A DNA stretch of 64,000 bases from Buddleja alternifolia (Eukaryota; Streptophyta; Magnoliopsida; Lamiales; Scrophulariaceae). Of the stretch, positions 1 through 10,374 are shown piece after piece. Below the pieces are notes generated by a model. The model did not search any database. It saw only the letters and a program-made list of their open reading frames with translations, and was not told the origin of the DNA. The position numbers and the translations under genes were made by a program. Position 1 is the stretch's first letter. Each line of letters opens with the position of its first letter. The DNA is taken from the NCBI GenBank assembly GCA_019426215.1, contig CM033395.1, forward strand, positions 1,681,501 to 1,745,500, given 5' to 3'.

Positions 1-1
1 T

Positions 2-208
2 TCCCGTCTCCGACTTTTCCCCGGTAAACTACGCTCTAAATGGTCGGGACCCTTCATTGTCACGAACGTTTACCCCTCCGGTGCAGTTCAAATTTCACAC
101 GAGACAAAGGGCTCCTTCACAGTTAATGGACAATGTTTGAAACATTACCAAGGAAATGATTGTGTGAGGGATCGGGTGCACGTCACCCTCATAGACCCAC
201 CAAACTGA
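2..208 (+). CDS. Ty3 pol, C-terminal end of integrase (partial)
   Basis: An open frame from the window edge to TGA at 206-208 encodes the last 68 residues of a Ty3-type polyprotein. The stretch [20 protein letters not shown] followed by a short beta-rich segment is the tail region after the integrase core, where plant Ty3 elements carry an SH3-like DNA-binding fold. No chromodomain follows, which separates it from chromovirus C and fits Tat/Athila lineages. The upstream catalytic domains are outside the window, so intactness cannot be judged. The stop codon is followed after 14 nt by the conserved hairpin motif also seen after the last ORF of elements B and D. Confidence 0.75.
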   Translation, partial: SRLRLFPGKLRSKWSGPFIVTNVYPSGAVQISHETKGSFTVNGQCLKHYQGNDCVRDRVHVTLIDPPN

Positions 209-222
209 TTGCCCCTAAGTCC

Positions 223-265
223 AGCTAACGACTATAAACAAGCGCTTTTTGGGAGGCAACCCAAG
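223..265 (+). other. Conserved post-stop hairpin motif (copy 1)
   Basis: The block AGCTAAYGAYTWTAAACAAG is followed by TTGGGARGCAACCCAAG. The second part can fold as a TTGGG/CCCAA stem with loop AGGCAA. The same block lies after the last gag/pol stop codon of element B (10143-10185) and of element D (minus strand, 46296-46338). Here it starts 14 nt after the stop. Confidence 0.7.
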
Positions 266-1249
266 TTCTTTTGTTTTATTTTGTCATTTCTTGATTTTAT
301 TTCATTCCATATTTGTGAGTAGTGCTTTCATCGTGTCGCAGGTATTCTATTCATTCATAAGAATCGACACAAGCAACCTATACCCATCATCCTCAAGATA
401 AAACGTTGTGCCTACTGGACACAACGCCGCGGCGTTGGCTACTGGACAGAAACGCCACGGCGTTCGCTGGATATATCAGGGGCAGCAACCGATTTTTACC
501 CCAACTTCATCATTTTAAACCCTCACTTCACAACCCACAAAACTCACCCCTCACAAAAATCTAAATTACTCCCACATCACTCAAAATCTATCAAATTCCT
601 CTTAAATCCACACTACCCAACCCATTTCCTACCTATCCCACTGATCAAAACTCAAAAAAAAAAAAAGTGTGCTCTCGACTAGGCTTTGATCTTGGCACTC
701 AGTTGGATCATTTGGCTTGGGAATCTGTGTACAACCCAATATGAAAAGAAACAAGTTTGGGGGTTGTAAGTTGAAAGGCAAAATAGAGTGAAAAAAGGAT
801 AAGTGATAAGTTGTGAAAGTTTATATGGTGTATATGAGAATTTAGCTCGATGATTTTGAGTTATAGGCTCTCTTGAATTTGTCACTTTATCCATATCTTC
901 CGGTCCCAGCCATCACCTAGCCTTACGTTACAAACCGGAAAGACCTTTTGATTGCGACTTTTGCACTTTATACACACAGATGGGTTAACGAATATTGAAT
1001 TGTTTCAATGTCTTTACCTTCCAATTGATTTGCATAATCTTTTCTAAAGTGTGCTCTTGACATGAATATGGATGTGGGAGTTCATGATATAGGAATGGAA
1101 ACTAAGATTCTGTGAGGTTTTCAAATTGTTGAATGTTCAAAAGCATCGTGTAGTTTTTCATAATCAATTTTGAAGGTATAATGCTTGCTGTTGTGTGTAT
1201 GAATTGGCAAATGAAATTTTCAATCTTCATATGTGTGTTTGATTGTATT
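266..1249 (+). other. 3' untranslated region of element A
   Basis: No long open frame is seen. It contains the palindrome pair at 423-464, a pyrimidine- and A-rich stretch (about 500-660) and an internal purine tract AAGTTTGGGGG near 751-761 that resembles the terminal polypurine tract. A weak minus-strand ORF (679-894) has no recognisable domain. Confidence 0.5.
423..464. repeat. Palindrome pair AACGCCGCGGCGTT in 3' UTR
   Basis: AACGCCGCGGCGTT (423-436) is a perfect 14-nt palindrome. AACGCCACGGCGTT (451-464) is a one-step variant. Five further copies of the same motif lie in the LTR of this element (1472-1587). Confidence 0.85.
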
Positions 1250-1284
1250 TGATCGAGGACGATCATAGCTAAGTTTGGGGGTAG
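1250..1284 (+). promoter_or_regulatory. Hairpin plus polypurine tract of element A
   Basis: TGATCG-AGGA-CGATCA (1250-1265) forms a 6-bp stem with an AGGA loop. It is followed by TAGCT and the polypurine tract AAGTTTGGGGG (1271-1281), which primes plus-strand DNA synthesis next to the LTR start at 1286. The architecture recurs in element B (twice) and element D with different stem sequences. Confidence 0.65.
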
Positions 1285-1285
1285 T

Positions 1286-2134
1286 TGATATATGTTATTT
1301 TTACACTAGTTTTCCCCCGTTTATTGACTTGGTTTTGATTGTTTCATTGATAATTTGATCACATATGATGCTTTGAACCCCGTTTTCTTTGCCTTGTTAG
1401 ATTAGGTTAACAGTCGGGGCATAGAGCGAGAAACGAAGGCACAACGAAGCACTTTTGGAGAAAAACAGGGCAACGCCGCGGCGTTCAACCACAAACGCCG
1501 CGGTGATGAGCTGCAAAAGTGAACGCCGTGGCGATCACCATCCAACACCGCGGCGATGGTGAGGCAGAATGCGAACGCCACGGCGTTCGAGGCGGCGGAA
1601 ATGGTCTATAAATAGACCATTTAGGTTAAAACACAAGATATACACTTGAGAGCAACCAAACACCAAAAGGGAGGAGAGAAACACTTTGGAAAGAAGATTG
1701 AAAGTCATAACGTCTCCTTGAAGCCCCGGATTCGCAAGACGACGGAGATTTCAACGAGGGATCAAAATCATCACGATTATTTGGGAGTTTTTTACATCTT
1801 TATTTCTTAACTTTGTCCAACTCTCTAATATGATTTATATGATTCAGATCCGTATTTATGACATGAATATGAACCATGTGCCTTAATCGCTTCTCTCCAT
1901 TGCTTTCTCCCTTTGTTTGGTTTGAAGTTGCCTTAGTTTATTTTCTTGTTTTGATAATTAGTTAAATCAACCTCTTATCGACCAATCTAACTTAGAAAAG
2001 AATAATATAGTAGTCTCGGTATTTAGATAGTAGTTGTCCCTGTGGAGACGATAAACCCGGACTTAACTTCCACTTTATTACTACACACGACCACTACACT
2101 TGTTGTGCATACACGTAAGATTTTGTCGTGTCAA
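1286..2134 (+). repeat. 3' LTR of element A
   Basis: This 849-bp LTR starts TGATATATG directly after the polypurine tract and ends TGTCA. It holds a palindrome array (1472-1587), a TATA box (1607-1614) and the sequence near 2037-2061 (CCCTGTGGAGACGATAAACC) that is common near the LTR 3' end of this lineage. The first LTR copy is outside the window, so the age cannot be estimated. Confidence 0.75.
1472..1622 (+). promoter_or_regulatory. U3 palindrome array and TATA dyad
   Basis: Five copies of an AACGCCGCGGCGTT-type palindrome start at 1472, 1494, 1522, 1544 and 1574 (spacing 22, 28, 22 and 30 nt); the first is perfect. About 20 nt downstream, TATAAATA (1607-1614) lies at the centre of a perfect dyad with 11-bp arms, AAATGGTCTAT (1599-1609) and its complement (1612-1622). 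A role as LTR promoter is inferred from position. Confidence 0.65.
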
Positions 2135-3162
2135 GACTGTTGAGCCAAGCGCTCAAGAAACTGCTGTGATTGAGACAAGCTCTCAGTGTAAGTTTATTTC
2201 TTCCCACATCATTTCTATTCCTACATCTGTAGAAGATCCTGCACTTATAGAGGATAGTTCTTGTGCTACAGCTATTATTTCAGCTACTGCTGAAGCACCA
2301 ATCGATGTCCATCTGGATGTTGATTTAGAAGAAGTGGTGGCCATCGCCAAAGATAATGCAACAAGCGTTGCATTGGATGACGAGGAACCTACATCGGAAG
2401 GGGTAGCATTGCTGAGGACGTTACAAGACCTCGGCATTTTTTCAAGCTGGATCCACTCAAGATGATTGATCACTCAATCAATTATATGCCACCAGCGCTT
2501 GAAGAAGACTTTATTCCCACAGGCTACAATGAAGAATGATATATTGTTGCGGAGAATGAAGTGGTCATGCTTATATAGTGTGATTGTTCTATTTGCGAGA
2601 TGATATTCAGTACAGATCTGACAGACATCGAGTAAGAATATTATATGGCCATTGCCAATGAGGAACCGGTGAAGTAGATTCCGGCATCAGTTTTGATTCA
2701 AGAGAGGAATCCAGAGGCGAGGGCTCCAAGCGCTGATAATGACTTAGGATATTTCCTGGATACGGGACATAGCCGACCTTCAGGCTTTGCTCCTAGAAAT
2801 TACAAGATTAGAGTATACAAACGTCTTCCAATGGAGTTTCTCAATCCTCAAGAGGAACTCTTGAACAGGGAAGGATACTCACATTTTCCAGAAGTGGTGA
2901 AGAGCGCTGCAAATCTAAATTCAGTTAATCCACTTCGCTTATGGAAAAATAAGATGCTTTTACGTTTGTGAACATCCAGCGTCTCTGGCTGATTTGGTTC
3001 AACGGGAAGCTAATGAATACTTTAAGAGTGCATGGAATGCCAGCTACCAATCAAATGAGCATAGATTTGAATCTATCGAAGACATTCACCACGAAGGAAT
3101 TCGGGCTATAGTGAATGCAGGTACAGACTACTGCATGAATGAAGTAAAATGGGTTGAAGCAT
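2135..3162 (+). pseudogene. Sirevirus-like extra (env-like) ORF, fragment 1
   Basis: Short open stretches in changing frames encode an acidic segment (about 2150-2464), a segment around 2693-2970 and, in another frame, a segment that runs into the solo LTR at 3163 and resumes at 5084. Several stops and frameshifts between 2462 and 2970 show decay. No domain is recognised from the residues; the env-like label comes only from position between where pol would be and the Sirevirus-type polypurine tract at 25075. It could equally be another extra ORF of unknown role. Confidence 0.4.
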
Positions 3163-5078
3163 TGACACGCTAAAAGCTAACGTGCTATTGTAGCAAGTGC
3201 ACTAGTCGTGTGTAGTAATAAGTGGACTAAAAGTCCGGGTTGTCGAACTACGGAGACTTGAATTCTAGTTTAAGATTTGTAATGAAGTGAATAAACAAAG
3301 TAAGAATAAATTCAAATAAAATTTGTAAAGAACAAGAACAAAGATGAGCATGTGATTTAAAACCAATTATAAAGGGAGACTAAGGCACATGTTAGGTTCA
3401 AATTGATCAAATATACTTATAAAGGTTCTTGTTGAAGGATTACACTTATATTGTTATGGTGAGAGCTCCGAGGGTAGAGAATAACCGATGTCTCGCGTAT
3501 AAACTCCTATGCTTAGATCGTGATTTCCCAAATATTCCTATCCGGAAATTTAACCACTAAACATGCATTAACGTACTAGAGTTCACTCGATTAGAATCGA
3601 ACAACTTCACCCGGGAATCTTTACCTATGTCTAGGGCAATTCCTCATTAGTTGCGGGTCATGATGTGAATTTCTTGCACCCTAAGTTAATTTTCTCCCGA
3701 AATATCAACCTAGGCATAAGATTCTAACATATAGTGATCAAGTATATGCAAGATAGGTAAAAACACAAATTCACATCACATAACAATATAAGTATAACCT
3801 CAAAAATCATCTATTATAAGCATATATCACAATTTGACCTTACATGGCCTTAGTCTTATGAATTTAGTTCATGATAGATATTATGAAAAACAATAATGAA
3901 TAAATACACATGTTCATAGACATGAATGAAATGAAAAGGCTATAAAAACTCCCTCTAATGTGATAGATGATGGCCCCTTGATTGGAGCTTCAATTCCTAG
4001 CTTTCTCCTCTTAGAATGATGAAGAATGGTGATGAATGAAACTTGAGGACCTGTTCCTCCTCCTCATCTCCTCCAAGAATCTGAAATTGATAGTGAATGA
4101 TGAAGAGTATGGGTTCCCCCTCCTTTTATAGCCAAAAATTCCACTAAAGTATGCATTAAGAATTCCCATTAAAGTTCCCCAATGAGAATTCCACCTAAGG
4201 TGATGCTTAAAGTTTGGCTTTTAAGATTCCAACCAGCTAAAAAATGTTGAACTTTCGGCCATTAAGAATTCCACCAAGCATAACCATGTGAAAACTTCAA
4301 CAAAACACATGCATGCTGCCATTTTCTTGCTTTCCAGCGCAGTCTTAGTATTTTCCTCATACACTTCTCCACAGATCTCCAAATTGGATGATTCAAGTCC
4401 CCATGTTCAGATAACACATAGATATACAACTTTTCAGAAGGACATTTTGTCCAATTCGGTCTCTAAGTATACCTAACTTACGTTTCAACATGGAGGTTGT
4501 TTCTGATTTGGCGCCCATAAAGTAAATCTACCAAGAAACACACTTATGACAACCCCTCAACACATGTGCTGAATTATGGCCAAAAGTGATTCTTACCCAT
4601 CATATAAGGCTGGAATGTAGGCTGAAAAAGGAGTAACATTCGGACTATCCATGCCTAGGCATGACTAGGAGGGCGCTGGGGCGTATCCTGGCACATGTAC
4701 TTCTCTGTTCGGCGCAGCAATTGTATTTCCTTCACAATTATCTCTATAGACCTCCGATTTGGATGTTTCAAGTTCCCATTTGAAGCTACGACATACATCT
4801 AAAACTTTGTAGAAGGAATCTTTGTCTAAGTCGGTCTCAAAATGTACGGAATTATCGCTCGAATGTGGTAGGAGATGTATAAACCGTCTCGGTGTTGAAA
4901 AACATGCTTGAACTTGTTTTGTACATCGTTTTTCTTCCCTTTTCTTCATGTATTCTCATTTATTACCTGTATTCACTTAACACACCTATTAAATGCAAAT
5001 GTGACTTGATTTAAGCAATAAGTGAATCCAAATCATAAGAATTACGGTCTTAAAAACACGTAAAAACACCTCTTATCA
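3163..5078 (-). mobile_element. Solo LTR of a Ty3 element related to element D
   Basis: This 1,916-bp solo LTR on the plus strand reads TGACACGCTAA to CACCTCTTATCA, the same termini and much of the same sequence as the LTR of element D (48080-49784), which fixes its minus orientation. It is flanked by a perfect 5-bp target duplication AGCAT (3158-3162 and 5079-5083). Unequal recombination between two LTRs normally leaves such a structure. It carries the perfect palindrome ATGCCTAGGCAT (4651-4662) and, on the minus strand, a CTATAAAAGG TATA box near 4125. Weak ORFs inside it (4288-4476, 4665-4949) are LTR sequence. Confidence 0.9.
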
Positions 5079-5083
5079 AGCAT

Positions 5084-6240
5084 ATATGGGCAATAGGGTT
5101 ACTTTTCAAGAGTTGGTCAATGCTCCACACCTATTCGGCATAGGCGTGCTGTCTCAGTTTGCTAAGTATTGCCTGGAGAAGTGTCAACAGCGAGTAGGGC
5201 CACTTAAGAAATTACCAAGCGTCAGACAACCAATAGAGAGCTTTATGTGCCAAGCGTTACAACGACTTGCAGACACTCCACTTCAATTTTGCGGCCAAGC
5301 GTCCACAAGCGGCTCAAAACCAATGTCTGATCTGAACATCATTCCGAACCACTATGAAGAGAATTTGTGGTTGATGATGAAGATCATGGCTCCTATTCCT
5401 CATTTAGACAAGATCTTCACAGAGAGTTTGGACAAGCCCAACGGCTCCAAGATTTGCAACTTCCATGGTATCCATTCTTACCTACAATCAGAGAGGAAGT
5501 AAGCGAACACTATGCGTATGTCCTTTCCCTTATGGAACGGAATCAGGGAATCGCTCGAGCTGTTCATCCTTATTTGGAAGATTACTACAAAATGTATGTG
5601 CCTGAAGCTCACAAATCTCAACGTCATCCAAAAGATATGATCATTGGATTTTCCTTACACTACCGACCAGTTATGATATTTTTTATCCCCAGACCACAGT
5701 CAAGGATTTTTCCAAGGCATGTGCTGGACATCATGGGTCCAATGTATGTCAGGACCTAGGATAGTCCACTCCGCACATTTATTTAAGGATCTTGCCTTAT
5801 ACGTAGAAAAATATAAGCAACCGGCTACTCAAGCGGTTCCTTCAGATGTGAGTCAAACTTTTGGACCACTGTTGAAATCGGTATTGGAGGAAGTGAGTGA
5901 TCATGCCACGCAGAATGCTGAAGCCCTTCATTGGATCAAAACCAATTTGGCCAAAATTAAGTCTCAAAATATGAGCGCCCAAATTGCTCATATGCGTGGT
6001 GCAACTCAAGCGGCAGTTGCTGATTGCCTTAAAGAATTTCAAGAGATGAACGATGCTACAAGGGAAAATCAACTAGCCATGAAAGAGCATTTCGACAAGC
6101 GCTTAGACAGTTTAGAGGCCTCAATAGCTCAGATTGCTACTCAAGTCAGCCTATTAACAGAACATTTTTTGAAGGCTGATGATAGCAATAAAGGGGAAAA
6201 AAAGAATAAGGGAAACAAGGGTGAAAAGGAAAGCTTCTAG
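5084..6240 (+). pseudogene. Sirevirus-like extra (env-like) ORF, fragment 2
   Basis: Continuation of the ORF beyond the solo LTR, in at least three frames (5086-5502, 5367-5759, 5719-6240). The last part, about 5830-6170, is rich in heptad-like hydrophobic spacing (for example LKEFQEM, LDSLEASIAQI, VSLLTEHFL) and looks like a coiled coil, followed by a lysine-rich end and TAG at 6238-6240. Extra ORFs of Sireviruses often have predicted coiled coils, so this supports the assignment, but no signal peptide or clear membrane segment is visible. The frame changes show it is non-functional. Confidence 0.4.
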
Positions 6241-6302
6241 TTCAAGAACTGCAAGTCTTCCGACCATGCATCAAGTAACCCTTCCTACTCTTATCAGTTT
6301 AC

Positions 6303-7582
6303 TGTTAGGTTGCATATTTCACATATTTTCATGATGTTTTACCTCACATTTATCTTTATTTTATGCCTTGTAGTTAGTCTTTTCCTTTAGTTTTAGCCTA
6401 ATTTACGTATTTTGATTTCTAAGTCATTTTAATGACTTTGTAGGCATAAAAGCAATTATTTTGATGAGTTGAAGGAGTATTTCTTACGAGAATAATGAAG
6501 GCTAACCAAGAGGACTTGAAGAAATGCAATAGAGAGGCCAAACGAGAAAGTTTCGTTGAAGAAATATTAAGAGAAAAAATTCTGCACAGGCAGACTGCAC
6601 AGTTGTGCAGCTGCGGGTTTTTATAATTTTCGTGGGCCGATTTTATGACTTGGTTGGGCCTATTTTATGTATCTAAGGCTCCTTTTAAGTTAAGGAAAGA
6701 GGAAAAACCGTTTTTAGGCTAGATAATAGGTTAGAGAGTCATATTATTGAGTTCGAAGACTTGGAGAGGAAGAAAGAAGAAGGCTTGAAGGAGATTTCTT
6801 TGCGTTGGAAGCTTTCATCTTCTCAAATTGTATTTTTCTAATCCTCCATTGTTGAACATGAGTATTTTTATGTTTATGCAATTTATTTCTTGTTTTTAGC
6901 TAAATTATTTTCTAGGGTTTAAGATGTAGTCTTGCGTATTAAATTGGATTATTGATGATTTATGGATTTGATTCTTGTTTTGTTTATCTATTAATGAGTG
7001 TTTAATGCTTGTAATTACTTGATCACCAACTGCATGATTTAAGAAAAATTAAGAAGTACCGGGAGGTGAATTAGTTTATCGGTTCAGATTTAATAGACAT
7101 GTGTAAATTGCTTAATAGAGATATTGATAATTTTGTTTGAGACTAATTAAACAATATTCATAGAACTTAATGGATTCATCTAAATTAGTTTTTGATCATG
7201 GGAGTGACAGTAATTAATTTAGTTGGGTACTCATGAAGATCTCGGGAGAGTATTCATGTATTTAAGGAATTTGGGTCTTTAATTTAAGCAAGAATGAGAA
7301 TCCATTGAAAGTCAATAATCCATAGAAATACCTTGATGAAATCTTAATCCCTAGGCTTTTCGTTAATTGATTATTCGTGTTAATTATCTCTGTTTTAATT
7401 AATTTAATTAATTATGCTTTCATTAATTTTTGCTTTTAATTAGTTTAAAAATCACATCTTTGATAATCGATAGTCTAAATAATAAGATAAACTTCGTTTG
7501 GTACTTGATAACCTTCCCTGTGGAGACATCTTACTTGCACTATATTATTTGTTCGATTTCGTGTTGTTACGGACGGTTAACA
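6303..7582 (+). repeat. 5' LTR of element B
   Basis: The LTR starts TGTTAGG and ends GTTAACA. It matches 23226-24520 closely along its length, apart from a short extra segment near 23820-23834 in the 3' copy. A near-palindrome CTGCACAGTTGTGCAG sits at 6595-6610. Confidence 0.88.
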
Positions 7583-7585
7583 AAT

Positions 7586-7602
7586 TGGCGTAGTTGCCGG
7601 GG
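7586..7602 (+). other. Primer binding site, tRNA-Asp-like, degenerate
   Basis: TGGCGTAGTTGCCGGGG starts 3 nt after the LTR. It matches the complement of the plant tRNA-Asp 3' end (compare the perfect site of element D at 48057-48073) with two changes in the middle. Confidence 0.65.
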
Positions 7603-7725
7603 AAGGCAAGAATTAGTCAATATCAATAACAAGTTGATTTTTATTAGTTTAGACTTTTTTTATTTCATTTTTTTTTTTGGATTTTTGTTTGTTTGAACTT
7701 TGATACTTGAGATTATAGTTTTAGA

Positions 7726-10128
7726 ATGTCTGAGGAGCTGAGAACTCTTAGGGATTATGCTACGCCAACATATCAAAATTTAACCTCCAGCATAACGGTA
7801 CCAAATGTTCAGGCCAATACCTTTGAGTTGAAGCCGGCTATCATTCAGATGCTACAGCACTCTGCCTTTGAGGGAGACATTGAGAGGGAGGATCCTCATT
7901 CCCATCTGGGGAATTTTTTGGAAATCTGCAGTACTTTCAAGATGAATGGCGTTACTGAAGATGCCATAAGACTGCGACTCTTCCCATTCTCCCTGTCTAA
8001 AAGAGCTAAGGAGTGGCTGAAAAACCAGCCGGCAAATAAGTTCACCACTTGGGCTGATTTGTCGACTGCGTTTCTCACCAAGTATTTTCCCCCAGCTAAG
8101 ACTGCTCAGTTAAGGAATGCAATCACAGGATTTATGCAAACTGATAGTGAAACCCTCTATCAAGCATGGGAAAGGTATAAAGAACTACTCAGAAAGTGCC
8201 CCCATCACGGTATTCCTAGTTGGATGCTTGTGCAGACTTTCTACAATGGTTTGTCACATAGTATCCGGATGAATATCGATGCAGCTGCAGGAGGGAGTTT
8301 TATGGCAAAGAATCCGGATGATGCATTAGTTCTTATGGACGAGATGGCATCCAACAGTTATCAGTAGGTGAGTGATAGTCGGGCGGTCAAGAAAACACCG
8401 GGCATGCACAATGTAGATGACATTACATTGCTCAATGCTAACCTTTCAGCACTTGTTAAGCACATCGAGGGACTCAAGGGAAATGTTAGTGCAGTATCTC
8501 AGCCTACTTTAGCTTTTGATTTTTGTGGAGCACCTCACATGGCTACTGATTGCCCACTCAACGAGCAAGCTAATTACCTATCCAATCAGAATAAGCAGCA
8601 AGGAAATCCATTTTCGAACACCTACAATTCGGGTTGGCGAAATCACCCTAACTTTTCTTGGGGAGGTCAAGGGAACCAAGGAGCTCAAACAAATCCTCCT
8701 AGACAGCAATTTTCTCCAAGTTTCCAACAGCAAGGACCACCACCTCAAGAACCACAAGCTTGGGAATTAGGTATTGAAAAGCTCGCTAATGGAACAGCAA
8801 AACGGTTTGAGAATCTGGAAGCAAAAATTGATCTGGTAGTGGGAGCAACGAAGAATCTGGAATTACAAGTTGGACAATTGGCAAGTTCTATGAATTCGAG
8901 GTCAAAGGGTACACTGCCTAGCCAAACAGAGGAGAATCCGAGAGGACAGTGTAATGCAGTAACTCTGATAAACGAAAATACAATTAAAGAATTTGAGCCA
9001 CATGCTGTACACAGAGATGAACTTGGGACGAAAGATAATTCAATCTTTGAACCTTCACACAAGGTTGAACCGGAAAAGGTTATCCCGAAGCCATACGTGA
9101 AGCCGTATGTTCCTCCAATTCCATTTCCCCAGAGGTTGCAACACAAGAGGTTGGACAAATAGCAAGAGAAATTTCTCCACGTATTTAGACAGTTGCACAT
9201 AAACATTCCATTCGCAGATGCTCGAGCTCAATTGCCTGTCTATATGAAGTTTTTCAAAGAGCTGTTAAGCAATAGAAAAAAATTGGAAGATGTGGAAACA
9301 ATCACGTTGAATGAAGAATGCAGTGCCATAATCCAACGAAACATTCCTCCAAAGCCAAAGGATCCGGGGAGTTTTTCACTTCGTTGCACTATTGACAAAT
9401 TTCAATTTGATAAGGCACTTTGTGATTTAGGAGCTAGTGTTAGTCTAATGCCTTATTCAATTTGCAGGAAATTAGGCGTTTAAAAGCTTAAAAACACAAA
9501 GATGACACTTCAATTGAAGGATAGGAGCATAAAGCGCCCCATGGGAACATTAGAAGACGTGTTTGTGAAAGTGGACAAGTTCTACATCCCATGTGACTTC
9601 GTGGTGCTTGAGATGGATGAAGATTCGAAAACACCAATCATCCTCGGAAGACCATTTCTTGCAACCGCAGGAACCGTCATCGACGTGTGTGCTGGCAAGC
9701 TAGCGTTGAACATCGGAGAGGAGAAGGTGGAGCTCAACTTAAATAAAGTGATGCAATCTCCATCTTTTGAAGAAAAATGCTATTCGGTGGATGTGTGTGG
9801 AGAGGCCATCAAAGAAGAAATTTCGCAAGGTAATAGAAATCCATCAGACTCATATCCCAAAATATCCTATACACCGAAGGTAAAACTTAAACCTTTCCCT
9901 CCATATCTCAGGTACGCTCTTCTTGGCAACAATGAATTTTTATCTGTTATCATACATTCTACTCTATGTACACCTGAACTGGACCGATGGTTGAGTGATT
10001 TGCAATGGAAGAAAGACGGAATAGGTTGGAATATATCTGATATGAAAAGAATTAAATGTGCGTTGTATTTTTCAGGCGATGATATTCCTCGAGGGAAAAC
10101 AATTTCCCTCGCCAAAACTCAACAATAA
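7726..10128 (+). pseudogene. gag-protease of element B, three in-frame stops
   Basis: One continuous frame opens with ATG at 7726 and is broken by TAG at 8365-8367, TAG at 9160-9162 and TAA at 9481-9483. The first part is a Ty3 retrotransposon gag core (AKEWLKNQP, KYFPPAKTAQLRN, LLRKCPHHG). A zinc knuckle remnant follows (CGAPHMATDC), with Phe where the first Cys is expected. The protease has CDLGASVSLMPY with the catalytic Asp and a later ILGRPFLATA strand. The frame ends where reverse transcriptase would begin (after GIGWNISDMK), so pol has been deleted and a short unrelated tail joins to the normal 3' end. Two of the stops are TAG, compatible with decay by cytosine deamination. Confidence 0.85.
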
Positions 10129-10142
10129 TTTTGTCTAAGTCG

Positions 10143-10185
10143 AGCTAATGACTTTAAACAAGTGCTGCTTGGGAGGCAACCCAAG
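10143..10185 (+). other. Conserved post-stop hairpin motif (copy 2)
   Basis: The AGCTAAYGAYTWTAAACAAG block and the CTTGGG/CCCAAG stem (10168-10173 with 10180-10185, loop AGGCAA) start 14 nt after the TAA at 10126-10128, the same distance as in element A. Confidence 0.75.
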
Positions 10186-10374
10186 AGTTTTTGTTGTTTT
10201 TGTCGTTGTCGTTTTCTTCTTTCTGCTTATTTTGTTTTCAATATTTTATGTTTGGAATTTTTTATTTTAATTTTCTTTTTCGGTGCTCAAATGTTTTACT
10301 AATGCAAGCTATTCTTGTCGCAGGTCAAAAGCATGAAAAACGAGGTGCATGGGTTAGTGCACAATGTAACTTAG

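Larger units (their letters stand above)
1..2134 (+). mobile_element. Ty3 Tat/Athila-like LTR retrotransposon A, 3' end
   Basis: The element runs in from beyond the left edge. It contains the end of pol, a 1.08 kb 3' untranslated region, a polypurine tract (TTTGGGGG, about 1274-1281) and a 3' LTR beginning TGATATATG and ending TGTCA. The Tat/Athila assignment rests on the integrase C-terminal reading, the conserved hairpin motif after the stop codon and the TTTGGGGG-type tract. It is inserted into the Sirevirus-like element that continues at 2135. The right target duplication would be AGACT (2135-2139); the left one is outside the window. Confidence 0.8.

Noticed and set aside
4288..4949. Short ORFs on both strands in the solo LTR
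   Set aside because: They lie wholly within LTR sequence shared with element D.
8745..9206. Minus-strand ORF across element B gag
   Set aside because: It is a shadow of the gag-protease frame.
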